Below, in pieces: positions 20,314-31,867 of a DNA stretch of 64,000 bases (the first letter of the stretch is position 1; every line of letters starts with the position of its first letter). The notes beneath the pieces were generated by a model. It did no database searches. It saw nothing but the letters and a program-made list of their open reading frames with translations, and was not told the DNA's origin. The stretch covers positions 4,636,501-4,700,500 of the forward strand of contig JARFIW010000884.1 of NCBI GenBank assembly GCA_036346225.1, in the 5' to 3' direction. The stretch comes from Platerodrilus igneus (lineage: Eukaryota; Arthropoda; Insecta; Coleoptera; Lycidae). The translations under genes and the position numbers were made by a program.

Positions 20314-20319
20314 GAGGTT
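20314..20319. repeat. 6-bp target-site duplication GAGGTT (partner 23684-23689)
   Basis: Identical hexamers flank the 206-bp inverted repeats. A further ACT precedes the left copy and also ends the right TIR, giving a nine-base match, but symmetry of the TIRs supports six. Confidence 0.85.
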
Positions 20320-20550
20320 AGTAGATATACTACCTTCGTACGAGGACAAAATCGACCATTTTTACATGTATTTTCCCATAAGAAAATCTAAGGTCCGTTC
20401 TGGTCATTTTTTGACCTACTATAGGAATCTCCATAAGGAGGAATTGAGGGTCAATTCAGGTTACTTTTAACCAACACCCACGTCGTCTATTACATTCAGT
20501 TTTTAAGAATAGGATAACACTAAAGTAGAGGATGATGTTCCTTCGAAAAC

Positions 20551-20610
20551 ATCGCCCCCGCCGCCGCCGCAGCGCCGTCGCGGCGCCGCAACAGCGCCGC
20601 CGCAGACCCC
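20551..20610. repeat. GC-rich (GCC/GCG)n triplet-like tract
   Basis: Some 60 bases of C/G only or nearly so (CCGCCGCCGCAGCGCCGTCG and continuing) within ~70 percent AT surroundings, just inside the left TIR of the 3364-bp element. Confidence 0.9.
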
Positions 20611-20630
20611 TCCTCATTTCCTCCCTCATT

Positions 20631-20785
20631 CTGGATCAAATAGTTTTCTTCGACTAGCCATTTTCATCTTTCGAGATAAATATATCTTGCATTTTCATCT
20701 TAGCATCCTCATTTTCTCACACATCTGGACCAAATAGTTTTCTTCGACTAGTCATTTCCACCCACAAGATAGATGTACCTTGTTT
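20631..20785. repeat. Diverged ~94-bp direct duplication inside the TIR element
   Basis: CTGGATCAAATAGTTTTCTT at 20631 and CTGGACCAAATAGTTTTCTT at 20725 are followed by similar text ending ATATCTTG and TGTACCTTG. Confidence 0.75.
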
Positions 20786-23700
20786 GGTATCAGTTAATAT
20801 TGGATTTTTCTCAGCTACCCGAATCTCTAGGAATTTTTCAGATAGCATTACCCCCCAGGGAGCTACCCTCATTTTAAGATTTTTTACCGGTAGCGATTTC
20901 TGGCTGCTCGCATAAATTCTTTAACCATGCGACACATCAAATTAATCTAGAATTTTACGCAGAATTCGAATCTGTAAACAGATTTAAAATCCGACCACCC
21001 TTTACGAAGTTACATTTTTAAAGGCTCCAAACCTCTAAATCTTCGCTACCCAAGACATATGCTTTAACCAACCATCTCCGAAAATCTAAAACCGCGGGGA
21101 TTTTATAAATGAGTCCCTTATAATAAGTGTTTAATATTTAAAACCATGTTTAAAACGGTAATGTACTGTTTTTTAGAATATTCATAACCTTGACTTTTAA
21201 AATTTTAAACAGTTAGCAATTTCTGGTTTAACATTTATAATTACTAAGCATGTCATAACATAATTATATACTCAATGCTAAATATGTACTTGAAAAATAC
21301 ATTTCGTTTTCCAAAACTAATTTCTTTACGATTATGGATTACATGTGAAAGCGGTATAGATCTTTCTTCTTATTAATTATATTATTGACTATATGTTTGA
21401 GAAATACAAGAAATATATTTCAATGCCGTACATTAGAAATCGATGCATCATTGCTTGTAGATTATTAATAACACATGGTACTTTCTAGTACGTCCTCGAC
21501 TACGTATTTAGGAAAATACAAACTTTATTTTTAAAAGTGTAAATCTTCTCCAAACAAATGCGTTAATTACAGAAAGAAAGTACGCTAAATGCAAGCCAAT
21601 TAATAGCAATTTAATACGGTTTACTGACCTACCTTAATTGTTTGTACAAGGAAACACAATAAAATATATACAAATATAGCAACTATCTTATATATTTATG
21701 CCCCATGCGTAGGTTGCTGTACTATTAGGAATGATGTACCTTTTGTCATCCTCGCCCGACAAACTAATTTTATTAATTAATTGGGTATAAAGTCGGTGTT
21801 TACATAGTTTTGTTTAAGACCTCGTACATATTTTCCAGATTACTAGAAGATGTTATAACCATATTTTTTGTGTTAAAAAAAACTCGGACACTCGGACACT
21901 GATGTTCTTTATGCGATAGCTAGCCATACGGTTGTTAAACGCTGTGCTAACCATTTCTACACCATCTTCGCCAGTAGCTGTTTTTCAGGTATAGGAAGCA
22001 CCGCAAGAGTTGCATTTAAAAACGTTTGCAGGCGCCATTTTAGTACAAAACAAAATCCGCACTATAAGACTTTGGTGAAACTTGTAAGCGAACTAACTTA
22101 TAAACTAAAAAGTTTACTCTTGCGTAGCTGCTTTATGCTCCCTATAGAATGCAAACAGAAGATTGCCGAAGACGACCGAACGAAGTTGAGGATTCAGCGG
22201 GGAACTAAATGACTTCATCTTTTGCCAATCCTTGCTACTTGTCCAGTACATTTAGCACCAATGCATGCACCCGCTTCGCATCGTCCATGCTGCGAATACA
22301 GTTAGTAGAAACATCGGAAACGTCTTCCATGTTATACGGATCAATAATTGCATCGCGTGCATATTAAAAATCCAAAAGGGTGGTAGCACACGCACACAAA
22401 TTGGTTGCAAATCGTGTGGTAGAAGATGTAGTGCTACTATAAACAAAAACTTAATAAAACACTTTAAACCTTTACTAAGGGAATATCAAACTTGATGTCT
22501 ACAGAATACTTACTAATAAAACAATTTAATTTTAAATAACTTCTACGTCATATTTTAGGAAATGGGAGGCTTGAATATTTTTCTTGAAAACAATCGAAAA
22601 TTGCCGAAGACACTCAAAGCCCATTTTCTAGAACCAAATCTTCCGCATAGCGGTCTGTAGCACGTAATTATTTCTAGAACCGGTAAGTACTCGATATCGC
22701 CTAAATAGAGAATTAGATGCTCGATGTCTGTCAACTTCCGATTCCCTCGTAAAAGGTAGAAAAAACTCGGTCAATCATCCATCTAAATTATACTTCGACC
22801 CGCTCCCGTTCTGATAATTTCCAAACATTTTTCAAACGACAATGGCCTCAGAATTTTTAAACCTCCGAGGGATCTATAAGTCGTGATCAATTACACGTTC
22901 GAGCTACCGATAAACTAACATATTTTATAGTAACAGGGTGCTGTATAATACATGCATACCCCTACTCTGCGTTTCTGCTATTCTTGTAGTTGGTTGAAAA
23001 AGTCTATCGCATTTTTACTGCTAGGACCGCTGCAAAGCATGATTCTATACTTTCTTTATAAGTATAGCACATCGCTCACTTTTTTTGTCTGATAATTAAA
23101 TTTTGCTCATATAGGCTTTTACACTTTCGCATATTTAAACATCTAATACGATCGATTAACCAAATTCAATTATTCTAACAGGGACCACCATACATTCCGC
23201 CACATCGTTCTTTTTGAATCCAACGATCCGATGGGCTTCCGCACACTAACACCCAACGTATCTTTCCTACTATTTGTTAAACAAAAACTACCGACATCGC
23301 CATGTCCGTATGTAGACGTAAGCAAATGTTTGTGGATGTGTACGAGAATATGTAAACATATAGATTAATCAGTCAAAGCTATTTTATTTAGTCCAAGAAA
23401 ACTACTATTTTTCTAAACCACAATAATAATAGCCATTATAGGTACCATATTTCTACCATTTCTACCATTTCTAACACCTTTAGTGTTATCCTATTCTTAA
23501 AAACTGAATGTAATAGACGACGTAAGTGTTGGTTAAAAGTAACCTGAATTGACCCTCAATTTCTCCTTATGGAGATTCCTATAGTAGGTCAAAAAATGAC
23601 CAGAACGGACCTTAGATTTTCTTATGGGAAAATACATGTAAAAATGGTCGATTGTGTCCTCGTACGAAGGTAGTATATCTACTGAGGTTTGCTTAAGCTT

Positions 23701-23904
23701 TTATGCATTTTTATTTAATTTCGTATAATTTTTTTTTAATTGTACTGGGAGACTCGCCGAATTTTCCACCTTGCCTGACTTGAAGTACTTCAAAAAGGTA
23801 AGGATATCGCAGTCCATTTTCTGTTATTGACTACGAGTGACAAGTATGCAAATAAAAACTGTTCAAATTTTTCATTGCTACCGCACACACTTAACACCAC
23901 CATA

Positions 23905-24412
23905 ACGAATTCTCTAATCGTCCTCTAGCCTTTGTTTCGAATAAATATAAGTCTGATAATTATTTTTCGCAATCGCAGGTATTTACAGATCTTTGTTTAT
24001 ATTAGCAATAGCTTAATCACTATTGGTAGATACTAAATTAATCTTCTAAATACGATAAATTAAACACTATTTTAATACTAACCTTACTAGTAATTTACCT
24101 ATCCAGCACATTTATATCACGTATGCGAATTTATATTTACATTAATTTAGGTACATAGAACGTTCATTAGGACGGAATTCAAGCTAAAACTGATCTATAG
24201 CAACGTAGTTTGCATCTACATATACAATAATCTTACACTAAAGAAATATACGGGAAGTCTGGAATGTGAGTCATCAAATTTTTCAAGAACAACCTAATTG
24301 TATTACGTCACGTATCAATCATCCATTCTTATCGTTTGACAAATATGAGGCCGCTTTAGTAAAAAAAAAAATAAGTGTATTTTTCAGAATGTTCTTTAAG
24401 TTTCTTAAATGC
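23905..24412 (-). repeat. Ty3/gypsy relic, 5' LTR (diverged)
   Basis: Partner of 16955-17465. The minus strand just inside it reads TGGACTGCGATATCC near 23805-23825, a possible but unconfirmed primer site. Confidence 0.68.
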
Positions 24413-24489
24413 TGTTGCTTTTGCTCGAAACTTAAAAGCACCGAAATTGCTTTTGTAGATAATTTTCTGTAAATTACAAGAAATCATCC

Positions 24490-24525
<36 letters not shown>

Positions 24526-24527
<2 letters not shown>

Positions 24528-26640
24528 CCGTGGAATCCCTGGGACACCTCTAGAACCTTCTCCTAAATCATTCATTCGAGCCCCACAAATTGGGCGTCAT
24601 AAAAGTGTCGTGGAACCTCTATAACATTCGTGCCTCACCTGGACCAACATAAAAATTTAAAAAAAAATATAAAATCTTAAAAAAAATTCCTTACCCTTTA
24701 TTCTGGACGCCTTCGAATTTCTCTGCTCACCCTGATTAGTTCAGCAATCGGCCTCTTCTTGAATACCTATTTTTACGTACATACCTCTCTCACACTTACG
24801 CACCATCAAATGAAATTACCAAAATAATACAACAACCTTACAACCTTTTATTTACACTTATTAACAGATAAAATATTTACACATGAGTACCAACATTTTT
24901 TGGTACTATTATTACCAGCTCAATTTATTGAATGTTTTCAAGTCCTAGACTTTTAAATGATTTTAAAAATATTCAAGTAGATATGAGTAGATGGGCCCCA
25001 CATGTAACCCTAATTTGACTTCATACTGGTGTATTGTGAGCTCATTATAACCCAGTTTTGTTTATAAATGCTTTTTAAACCTTGCATTTTTGACAACAAA
25101 TTTACGGACCCGTTTACTCCTTACAACCACAATTTATAGCCTGCATAAATTTTTATATATCCTTAATAAACACTTTTTCAGTACTCAAAATGATTAAATT
25201 GTCCTGCACATGTACCTTTTTAAATAAGTTTTAACAACAACAAATACGCCACCAATAAGTCAACCACACCAACACAAAAATATCCACAAATGTTCATATA
25301 AAAACAGAAATTTCAAATGTATTACCTTGAGACGCCTTTACTCTTCGTGACCGCTGGAGATGGCTACCAGAAACCCTTCGTCGTCGTGTCCATCTAATAT
25401 CTCCGTTACCACTATTCTACTTCTCCCAAGATGCTAGCTTCGTTTCAACAGTAAGATTCCATACCAGATACTTCACGCATATAATTTTTCTCAGTTCTGC
25501 TTACCCCAAAATCATCCATCTATATAATAACTTAGTCGTAGTAACGGTACCTTTTATTTAAATAAGCACTAACTTGTGCAATCACTTTACAAGCTCACGG
25601 TCCGCTACTACAACTTTTATAATTTCAACTAAGATGTTTAATGTAACATTACTGAACACACAAATACTAACCGAAAGCTTTACTATTATGTAGGTCTTAA
25701 CCCGTATTCAGAACTTGACGAAAAGTAAGAGAGAGCTTTAATATCTTCTCTCGTGTATTTATACTGTTCTCCAATCCTCCTAGTAGAACCCTTTACATGA
25801 GAAAAGCTTGTTTTCAAAGCAACTTTTTAAAATTTTGAACGTAACCGACTCTGAATTCGGGAAAATTTCTCCCGTCCATCGAGCTGTTTACAGAGAATTT
25901 CATTCCCTACATACACGTACACGTACTCTTCGAAAACTGTTGGCTATCAACCAATGATATAATTTCCTGTCGTCACAATGCTCCATCTATCCGCTATTCA
26001 TCTTTGTTCTATGCATGTTTGTTGTCTCCTTTCAAAACCCACTTGCGTTACAGAAAATCGATATTGTAGACGTCCTTCGCCTAGTCCACGTGGATACCTT
26101 ACGTGACTTCTATCCAACGCTTGCTTTATTTGCTTCTCTGTCAGTCTTACATTATCGATTATTCATTCCACTTACTCCTTAAGATATTTGTTATTCTAGC
26201 TGCTGGTACAAATTGATTGTTAAACACAATTTCTATGGAATTCTACATTAACGTTCGTTTCATATTTCCTGAACGTAACATTTAACCAACAGGTGTTTCT
26301 CAAAATTGTTGATCGTTTGCAAATAACAATTCCTAGATTCTCTGCTTCGTAGTATCGGTGTAAATTAACGCTTGCTTTTAAAACGAATACATTTGCGTTA
26401 GAAATTATTGATTTTCTTATGCATGCAAGCTCCCTTTTTGCTGAGAAACAATGCTAATTGGCAAAATGCTTTATCTTCGAGTGAATATTATTTTGTAGAT
26501 CAATAATTATACTTGTCCAGAAGGTGTTTGACTTTTAATTTAGAAATGAAATTAGTAGCAGTCACATGTAAAATTAAACGAGGGTGAAACATATAAAAGG
26601 GTTGTCTAAATATGTTTTTTAATATTATTGATTATTATTA
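24526..26640 (-). mobile_element. (TA)n-bounded LTR-like repeat, copy A
   Basis: It abuts a (TA)n run (24495-24525) with terminus TGCCGTGG (minus strand ends CCACGGCA). Moving along the minus strand from the right: GTATAAATAC box (25755-25764), a CAAG|GTAAT donor-like site (25323-25328), a GTGAGCTCATTATAACCCAG block (about 25036-25055), and a tRNA-Lys-like box (24574-24600; plus strand TCGAGCCCCACAAATTGGGC). All four landmarks recur with the same spacing in copies B-E. The right end is not fixed; no (TA)n follows it closely. Confidence 0.65.
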
Positions 26641-27848
26641 TACAATGCAATATTTGTTTGTACCAATCAAAAGACCATGAAAATGTAGGGAAGACTAAGC
26701 TAAGGTGGTTTTGAATGTACAATTATGATTTAAATTTTTTTTTGATTTATATAAAAGTAACATAGTAGGTAAGGTGTTGGTTGCTAGGTTACGAAAAATG
26801 TGATGGTTGTTGATTTTTCTTTTTTTTTGTTGTTTAATCTTTTGGGATGGTTGTAAATAATTTTGATGATGATAAACTGTTGAATAAAATAGTACTTGTT
26901 ATTGGAGAGCTGTGGTTTTATTCCTAAAAATAAAATTATTAATAAAGTGATTAAACGTCGAATGTTAAACAAGCTTAGAGTACATACACTATTTCAAAGT
27001 AAATATAAAAGTGTCCAACCAAAATTTGAAGATACTAGGAGCAAGCCGTTTTGGTGTAAAAGTTAGCAGAGCAACGAGGCATAGAGAAGATACACGTAGA
27101 GCTAGAAGAAAACACTGCTGGTATCATTTGTATTGGTCCAAGTCTGGAAGGTGAAGCAACATACCGTACAAGTATACCTTAGTATCGATTTAAATAATTA
27201 ATTCATTCTTAAAACTATCTAAAATTTAACCAAATATTAAAACAAACAATATTGTTATTAGGTAACTGCCCTGAGATCCTGTAGGTGCACTGCATCAATT
27301 GTAAAGAAGCACAAACACACGAATCTGGATATTAAGGTATTGTTTCAAGTTTATTAATAAAATATTAACTCTTTAAAATTAAGATAAAGCATTTTTAATT
27401 CAAGGAGCATTGTTTTCACTGAAATTTATTTGACAACGGTAACACAGCTTAGAGGTATCTACATTACCATCTACAGTTGTTTTACATTTGTAAAATGTTA
27501 GATTGGGCCAACAGAGAAAGAGGGTGCTAGGTGTTGGTTTCCTATATATTTGTATGCGAGCTTATTTGAATATAGAACCCAGTTCAAATAAGTTCTATTC
27601 AAAACAAAACAAAGTAACCCTGAGATTAAGAGATATCAGTTCTGTAGCCGAGGTATATTTGGTATAAATTAGCAACACCATTTTATAAAGCTGCACATAA
27701 CCAAGATCTGAAGTGTTTTTTTAAAAATTGCTTAACAATAAAGTTTCTTTTTATAAAAAGAGATTAACGTTCTCTTAAATAAAAAGTGACACCCGAAAGG
27801 GGGGCTGGAAGGTTGCAATATAATATATATATACACACTAATAATTAA

Positions 27849-27898
<50 letters not shown>

Positions 27899-29099
27899 TC
27901 CTATTAGAAGGGTTTGCTGAAACAGCCCTCTTATCTTCTACTGTTTACAGTGTACTACTTTCTTATCGGTATCTTCACTCCGGAATAGGTCGTTAACGTC
28001 CAGTTTCAGAGTTCCTTTGACATCTACAATTCATTGTTGGTAAATGCTGGTATTGTGGGGTACTTTAGATAGTGAGGATCAATCTAGAGATACGCAGTAT
28101 ATCTTAAATTCGTTTCTACCTGGAGATCTGACCAGTACCCAAGAAAAATGTAATTATATTTGTCCAAACAGAACATTTGTAAAATTTTATTGATGCCCAA
28201 TCGTTAACCGCAGTTTAGCAAAGAAGATTATTTTCATGCAAGATATTTATTATTAATATTGTATTATTTAAGAATGGTTAATTGCTATAAATTATATATT
28301 TAATTTTATGATTATGATGGTGGTTAAGATTTGTTGTTTTTGTTGTTGTTAATTTTCTTGTTTATTGAGATATCATCGAAGTGACGTAAAACCTGCAGCT
28401 TATCACTTTAATAAAAACTTATTTTATTTTTTTCTGCATCTGTATGTCCTTCCAGAACTGGGAGTCGGCTGGGTTGGCTACCTACGTTAGATGTCTCTTC
28501 ATTCTTGCTAGTCAAATTAGTTTTTGATTTAAAATAAAAAGTGCAGCTGAATACAGGTGTTATAAAATAATAACGTATGATGGCTTTATCAGCAGATGAA
28601 TATTTGAAACTTTGCACCCTTTCCAATCACTTTTCCATCTTCATCCACCACTTCTGCTCCCAATTTACTCCGCCTATGGCGTTGTTATACCACGCCCTTG
28701 ACCCAGCCCACTAATGGCGTTTATTAGCCGCGCATACAACCACGTCCATGATCTTGCCCCCGACCGCATTCTTTGTGTCCTTTCTGGTCTCACCCACTTA
28801 GTGCTTCGTCCTTGGTACAAGTTCCGCCTAGGTCTCTTTTGCAACTCTCTTGAAACTTTACCTCTATCTTGATCCACCTTAGTAGTTTGATGGATTACAT
28901 TAGAGGTTAGCCCCGGCGTACGGCCCTTTACAGTCTCTTTGGCACTAACGCATGTGCTGTTTTACCAATCCTTTAACATAGATGTTTGCATTTGGAGATT
29001 TCATCGCGTGCAAATAAAGAAGCAACCACAGTGGAAGTAATTCGTTGATTGAAGTTTCCCAGTTTAGTCCGTGCACGTACTTCGTACTTCGTACGCGAA
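26641..29099. other. Mostly unassigned, with a (TA)n run and a GC-richer block
   Basis: A (TA)n microsatellite occupies about 27850-27896, preceded by AATATAATATATATATACAC. A block at 28630-28960 is clearly richer in G+C than its surroundings and reads like decayed coding or structural sequence in several frames, none of which I can assign. Nothing else is recognised. Confidence 0.45.
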
Positions 29100-30690
29100 A
29101 GTCACGAAAGGCGCAAAAGGCACGAAAGACAAGAACGACACGGAAGGTGCGAAAGGCACGAAAGGATAAAAGGAATAAAAGGGATAAAAGGTATAAAAAG
29201 CACAAAAGGCATAAAAGTCATAAAAGGCATAAGGCATAAAAAGCATAAAAGGCATAAAAGGCATAAAAGGCATAAAAGGCCTAACAGGCATAAAAGGCAT
29301 AAAAGGCATAAAATGCATAAAAGGCATAAAAGGCATAAAAGGCATAAAAGGCATAAAAGGCATAAAAGGCATAAAAGGCATAAAAAGCATAAAAGGCATA
29401 AAAGGCATGAAATGCGTAAAAAGCATAAAAGGCATAAAAGGCATAAAAAGCATAAAAGGCATAAAAGGCATAAAAGGCATAAAAGGTATAAAAGGCATAA
29501 AAGGCATAAAAGGCATAAAAGGCATAAAAGGCATAAAAGGCATAAAGGTATAAAAGGCATAAAAGGCATAAAAGGCATAAAAGGAATAAAAGGAATAAAA
29601 GGCATAAACGGCATAAAAGACAAACGGCAAAAAAGGTATAAGAGGCATAAGAAGCATAAGAGCCATAAGAGGCATAAGAAGCATAAGAAGCATAAGAAGC
29701 ATAAGAAGCACAAGAGGCACAAGAGGCATAAGAGGCATAAAAGGCATAAATGGCATAAAAGGCATACAAGGCATAAAAGGCATAAACGGTATATAAGGCA
29801 TAAAAGGCATAAAAGGCATAATAGGCATAAAATGCATAAAAGGCATAAAAGGCATAAAAGGCATAAACGGCATAAAAGACAAAAGGCATAAAAGGTATAA
29901 GAGGCATAAGAAGCATAAGAGCCATAAGAGGCATAAGAAGCATAAGAAGCATAAGAAGCATAAGAAGCATAAGAAGCATAAGAAGCATAAGAAGCATAAG
30001 AAGCATAAAAGGCGCAAGAGGCATAAAAGGCATAAAAGGCATAAAAGGCATAAAAGGCATAAAAGGCATAAAAGGCATAAAAGGCATAATAGGCATAAAA
30101 GGCATAAAAAGCATAAAAGGCATAAAAGGCATAAAAGACAAAAGGCATAAAAGGTATAAGAGGCATAAGAAGCATAAGAGCCATAAGAGGCATAAGAAGC
30201 GTAAGAAGCATAAGAAGCATAAGAAGCATAAGAAGCATAAAAGGCATAAAAGGCATAAAAGGCATATAAGGCATAAAAGGCATAAAAGGCATAAAAGGCA
30301 TAAAAGGCATAAAAGGCATAAAAAGCATAAAAGGCATAAAAGGCATAATAGGCATAAAAGGCATAAAAAGCATAAAAGGCATAACAGGCATAAAAGGCAT
30401 AAAAGGCATAAAAGGCATAAAAGGCCTAAAAGGCATAAAAGGCATAAAAAGCATAAAAGGCATAAAAGGCATAAAAGGCATAAAAGGCATAAAAGGCATA
30501 AAAGACATAATAGGCATAAATGGCCTAAAAGGCACAAAAGGCATAAACTGCATAAAAGGTATAAACTGCATAAAAGGCATAAACTGCATAAAAGGCATGA
30601 AAGGCATAAAAGGCATAAAAGGCATGAAATGCATAAAAAGCATAATAGGCATAAAAGGCATGTAAGCCATTAAAGGCATAATAGGCATAA
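29100..30690. repeat. 10-bp minisatellite (AAAAGGCATA)n, ~1.6 kb
   Basis: The decamer AAAAGGCATA and variants (AAGAAGCATA, AAAAGGTATA, AAATGCATAA) repeat about 155 times. The left edge is degenerate (CGAAAGGCACGAAAGAC) as if the array grew from a simpler purine-rich motif. Since 10 is not a multiple of three, all three frames on a strand code a 10-residue period (KHKRHKRHKR-like on plus, FMPFMPFMPF-like on minus), giving false ORFs of up to 528 codons. Confidence 0.97.
29614..30240. repeat. 259-bp higher-order repeat within the minisatellite
   Basis: The variant string AGCCATAAGAGG occurs at 29661, 29920 and 30179, spaced by exactly 259 bases each time, each preceded by the same AAAAGACAAA...GGTATAAGAGG variants. 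259 is one less than 26 decamers, so one unit in each block has lost a base. Confidence 0.85.
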
Positions 30691-31867
30691 AATATTGCGT
30701 TTGTGGTCTGTTGCAAAGAACGAAATGGTGTCAAATAAATAAAAAATGGCATCTTGCAGGAGTGTGATCATCTAGACGTTGTATGAGTATGAACTTGAGT
30801 GTGTTAGGCTGTTAGGATAGGCATAAAACCGAATAAATGCAGTCAGTACAAGTTTTTGGAGGAATGCATGTGGTAAGATCCCGAGAGACATGGCTAGCAA
30901 TGAATGTATAATGAACACTTGTCGTTTGAAGGCCAAACCAACACATTCGTATGAAAGCAGCATTTTGCGATGGTTGGTCAGTTGGAGAGAATGAGTGAAA
31001 GCGTATAGTCAAAAAAGTTCAAAAAAAGCATGTAGGCTACGAAAGGCGTGGCCGGACATAGTGGATGAAAGTCTGAAATAAAGGGAAGTGAAAAGATACA
31101 AGAATAAAAGGGCGGCAAGTACAAAACAATGTACGAATTTTAACGAGGCGAGGGAAATATTTCCGGCTACACAATAAAAATCAATATTAATTGAAAAAAT
31201 AGTTTCGCAAGATCTGCGTACACTTTTTAGGGAATATGACTGTGATAGATATACATTTCTCTGTAACGAATTACATGAAATTTGACATGGTTCTATGAGT
31301 TTCTATGGTTTCGTTCATATGTGTTATTTAATCATAGTTTGTATTTAAAAGGTTGTATGAAGGGCCTGAGGCATAAAGGAAGTGAAAAAAATTTTAAAGC
31401 AACTATCGCAAAATATGCAACGAAGTAGTTAAAAATTAAGGTAATTTTCAGTTTATTTTGGAAATTAGAAATTTGGGTGGACTTTTTATTGCGACACGTT
31501 CTACACCAAAAGCGATTAGTAACCTACAATTTTACACTAACCTTGACAACTCTAGTGAATATTAAACGCGAATTTATTTTATTTCTGTCGAACAATAAAC
31601 GCTTTTAAGCTGGCCGGAACGTATTCGATTTCCTTCCTTCCTATGAACAGGAAATCAAATGTCTAAAGCTCATTTCCGTTCTGAAAGCTTCCGATTCATT
31701 GCTGTCTAACTCTAGGGATATTAATACTTTGAGGAAGTTGAACGACTATTTTTGTATCAGAATTGGACTGAGGGCTTTGTTAAACCTTTGTGTATGTTTA
31801 TGTATACACTAAGAATACTCGGTTACTTATAAAAAATGTACGAATATAAGGTGAAAACTCTGGAGAC
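30691..31867. other. Unassigned AT-rich region
   Basis: No ORF, repeat or RNA feature is supported here. Confidence 0.4.

Larger units (their letters stand above)
20320..23683. mobile_element. 3364-bp TIR element, non-coding, AGT...ACT ends
   Basis: Inverted repeats of 206 bp (20320-20525 and 23478-23683) differ at about four positions. They start AGTAGATATACTACC and end with its complement, and are flanked by a 6-bp duplication inside the gypsy gag. Six-base duplications, TIRs of hundreds of bases and 5'-AG ends are the reported hallmarks of Polinton/Maverick elements, but those are far longer and code for a polymerase and integrase; no ORF above ~80 codons is present here. It is best called a non-autonomous DNA element of unknown class, possibly Polinton-derived. 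Confidence 0.85.
16955..24412 (-). mobile_element. Old Ty3/gypsy retrotransposon relic with nested insertions
   Basis: Two diverged direct repeats (about 16955-17465 and 23905-24412) enclose, on the minus strand, gag, a protease segment and the C-terminal end of an integrase. RT and most of integrase are missing. Two SINEs (18064-18653) and a 3364-bp TIR element (20320-23683) were inserted later. The LTRs differ at perhaps a fifth of positions by eye, so this is the oldest recognisable element here. Gag residues run on across the TIR-element site, confirming one element. Confidence 0.75.

Noticed and set aside
22252..22495. Small Cys-containing ORF inside the TIR element as its transposase
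   Set aside because: Only 76 codons, no recognisable motif, and overlapped by an equally long antisense frame.
29049..30688. ORFs of 280, 317, 418 and 528 codons (KHKRHK and FMPFMP repeats)
   Set aside because: Artefacts of the 10-bp minisatellite, open in several frames on both strands.
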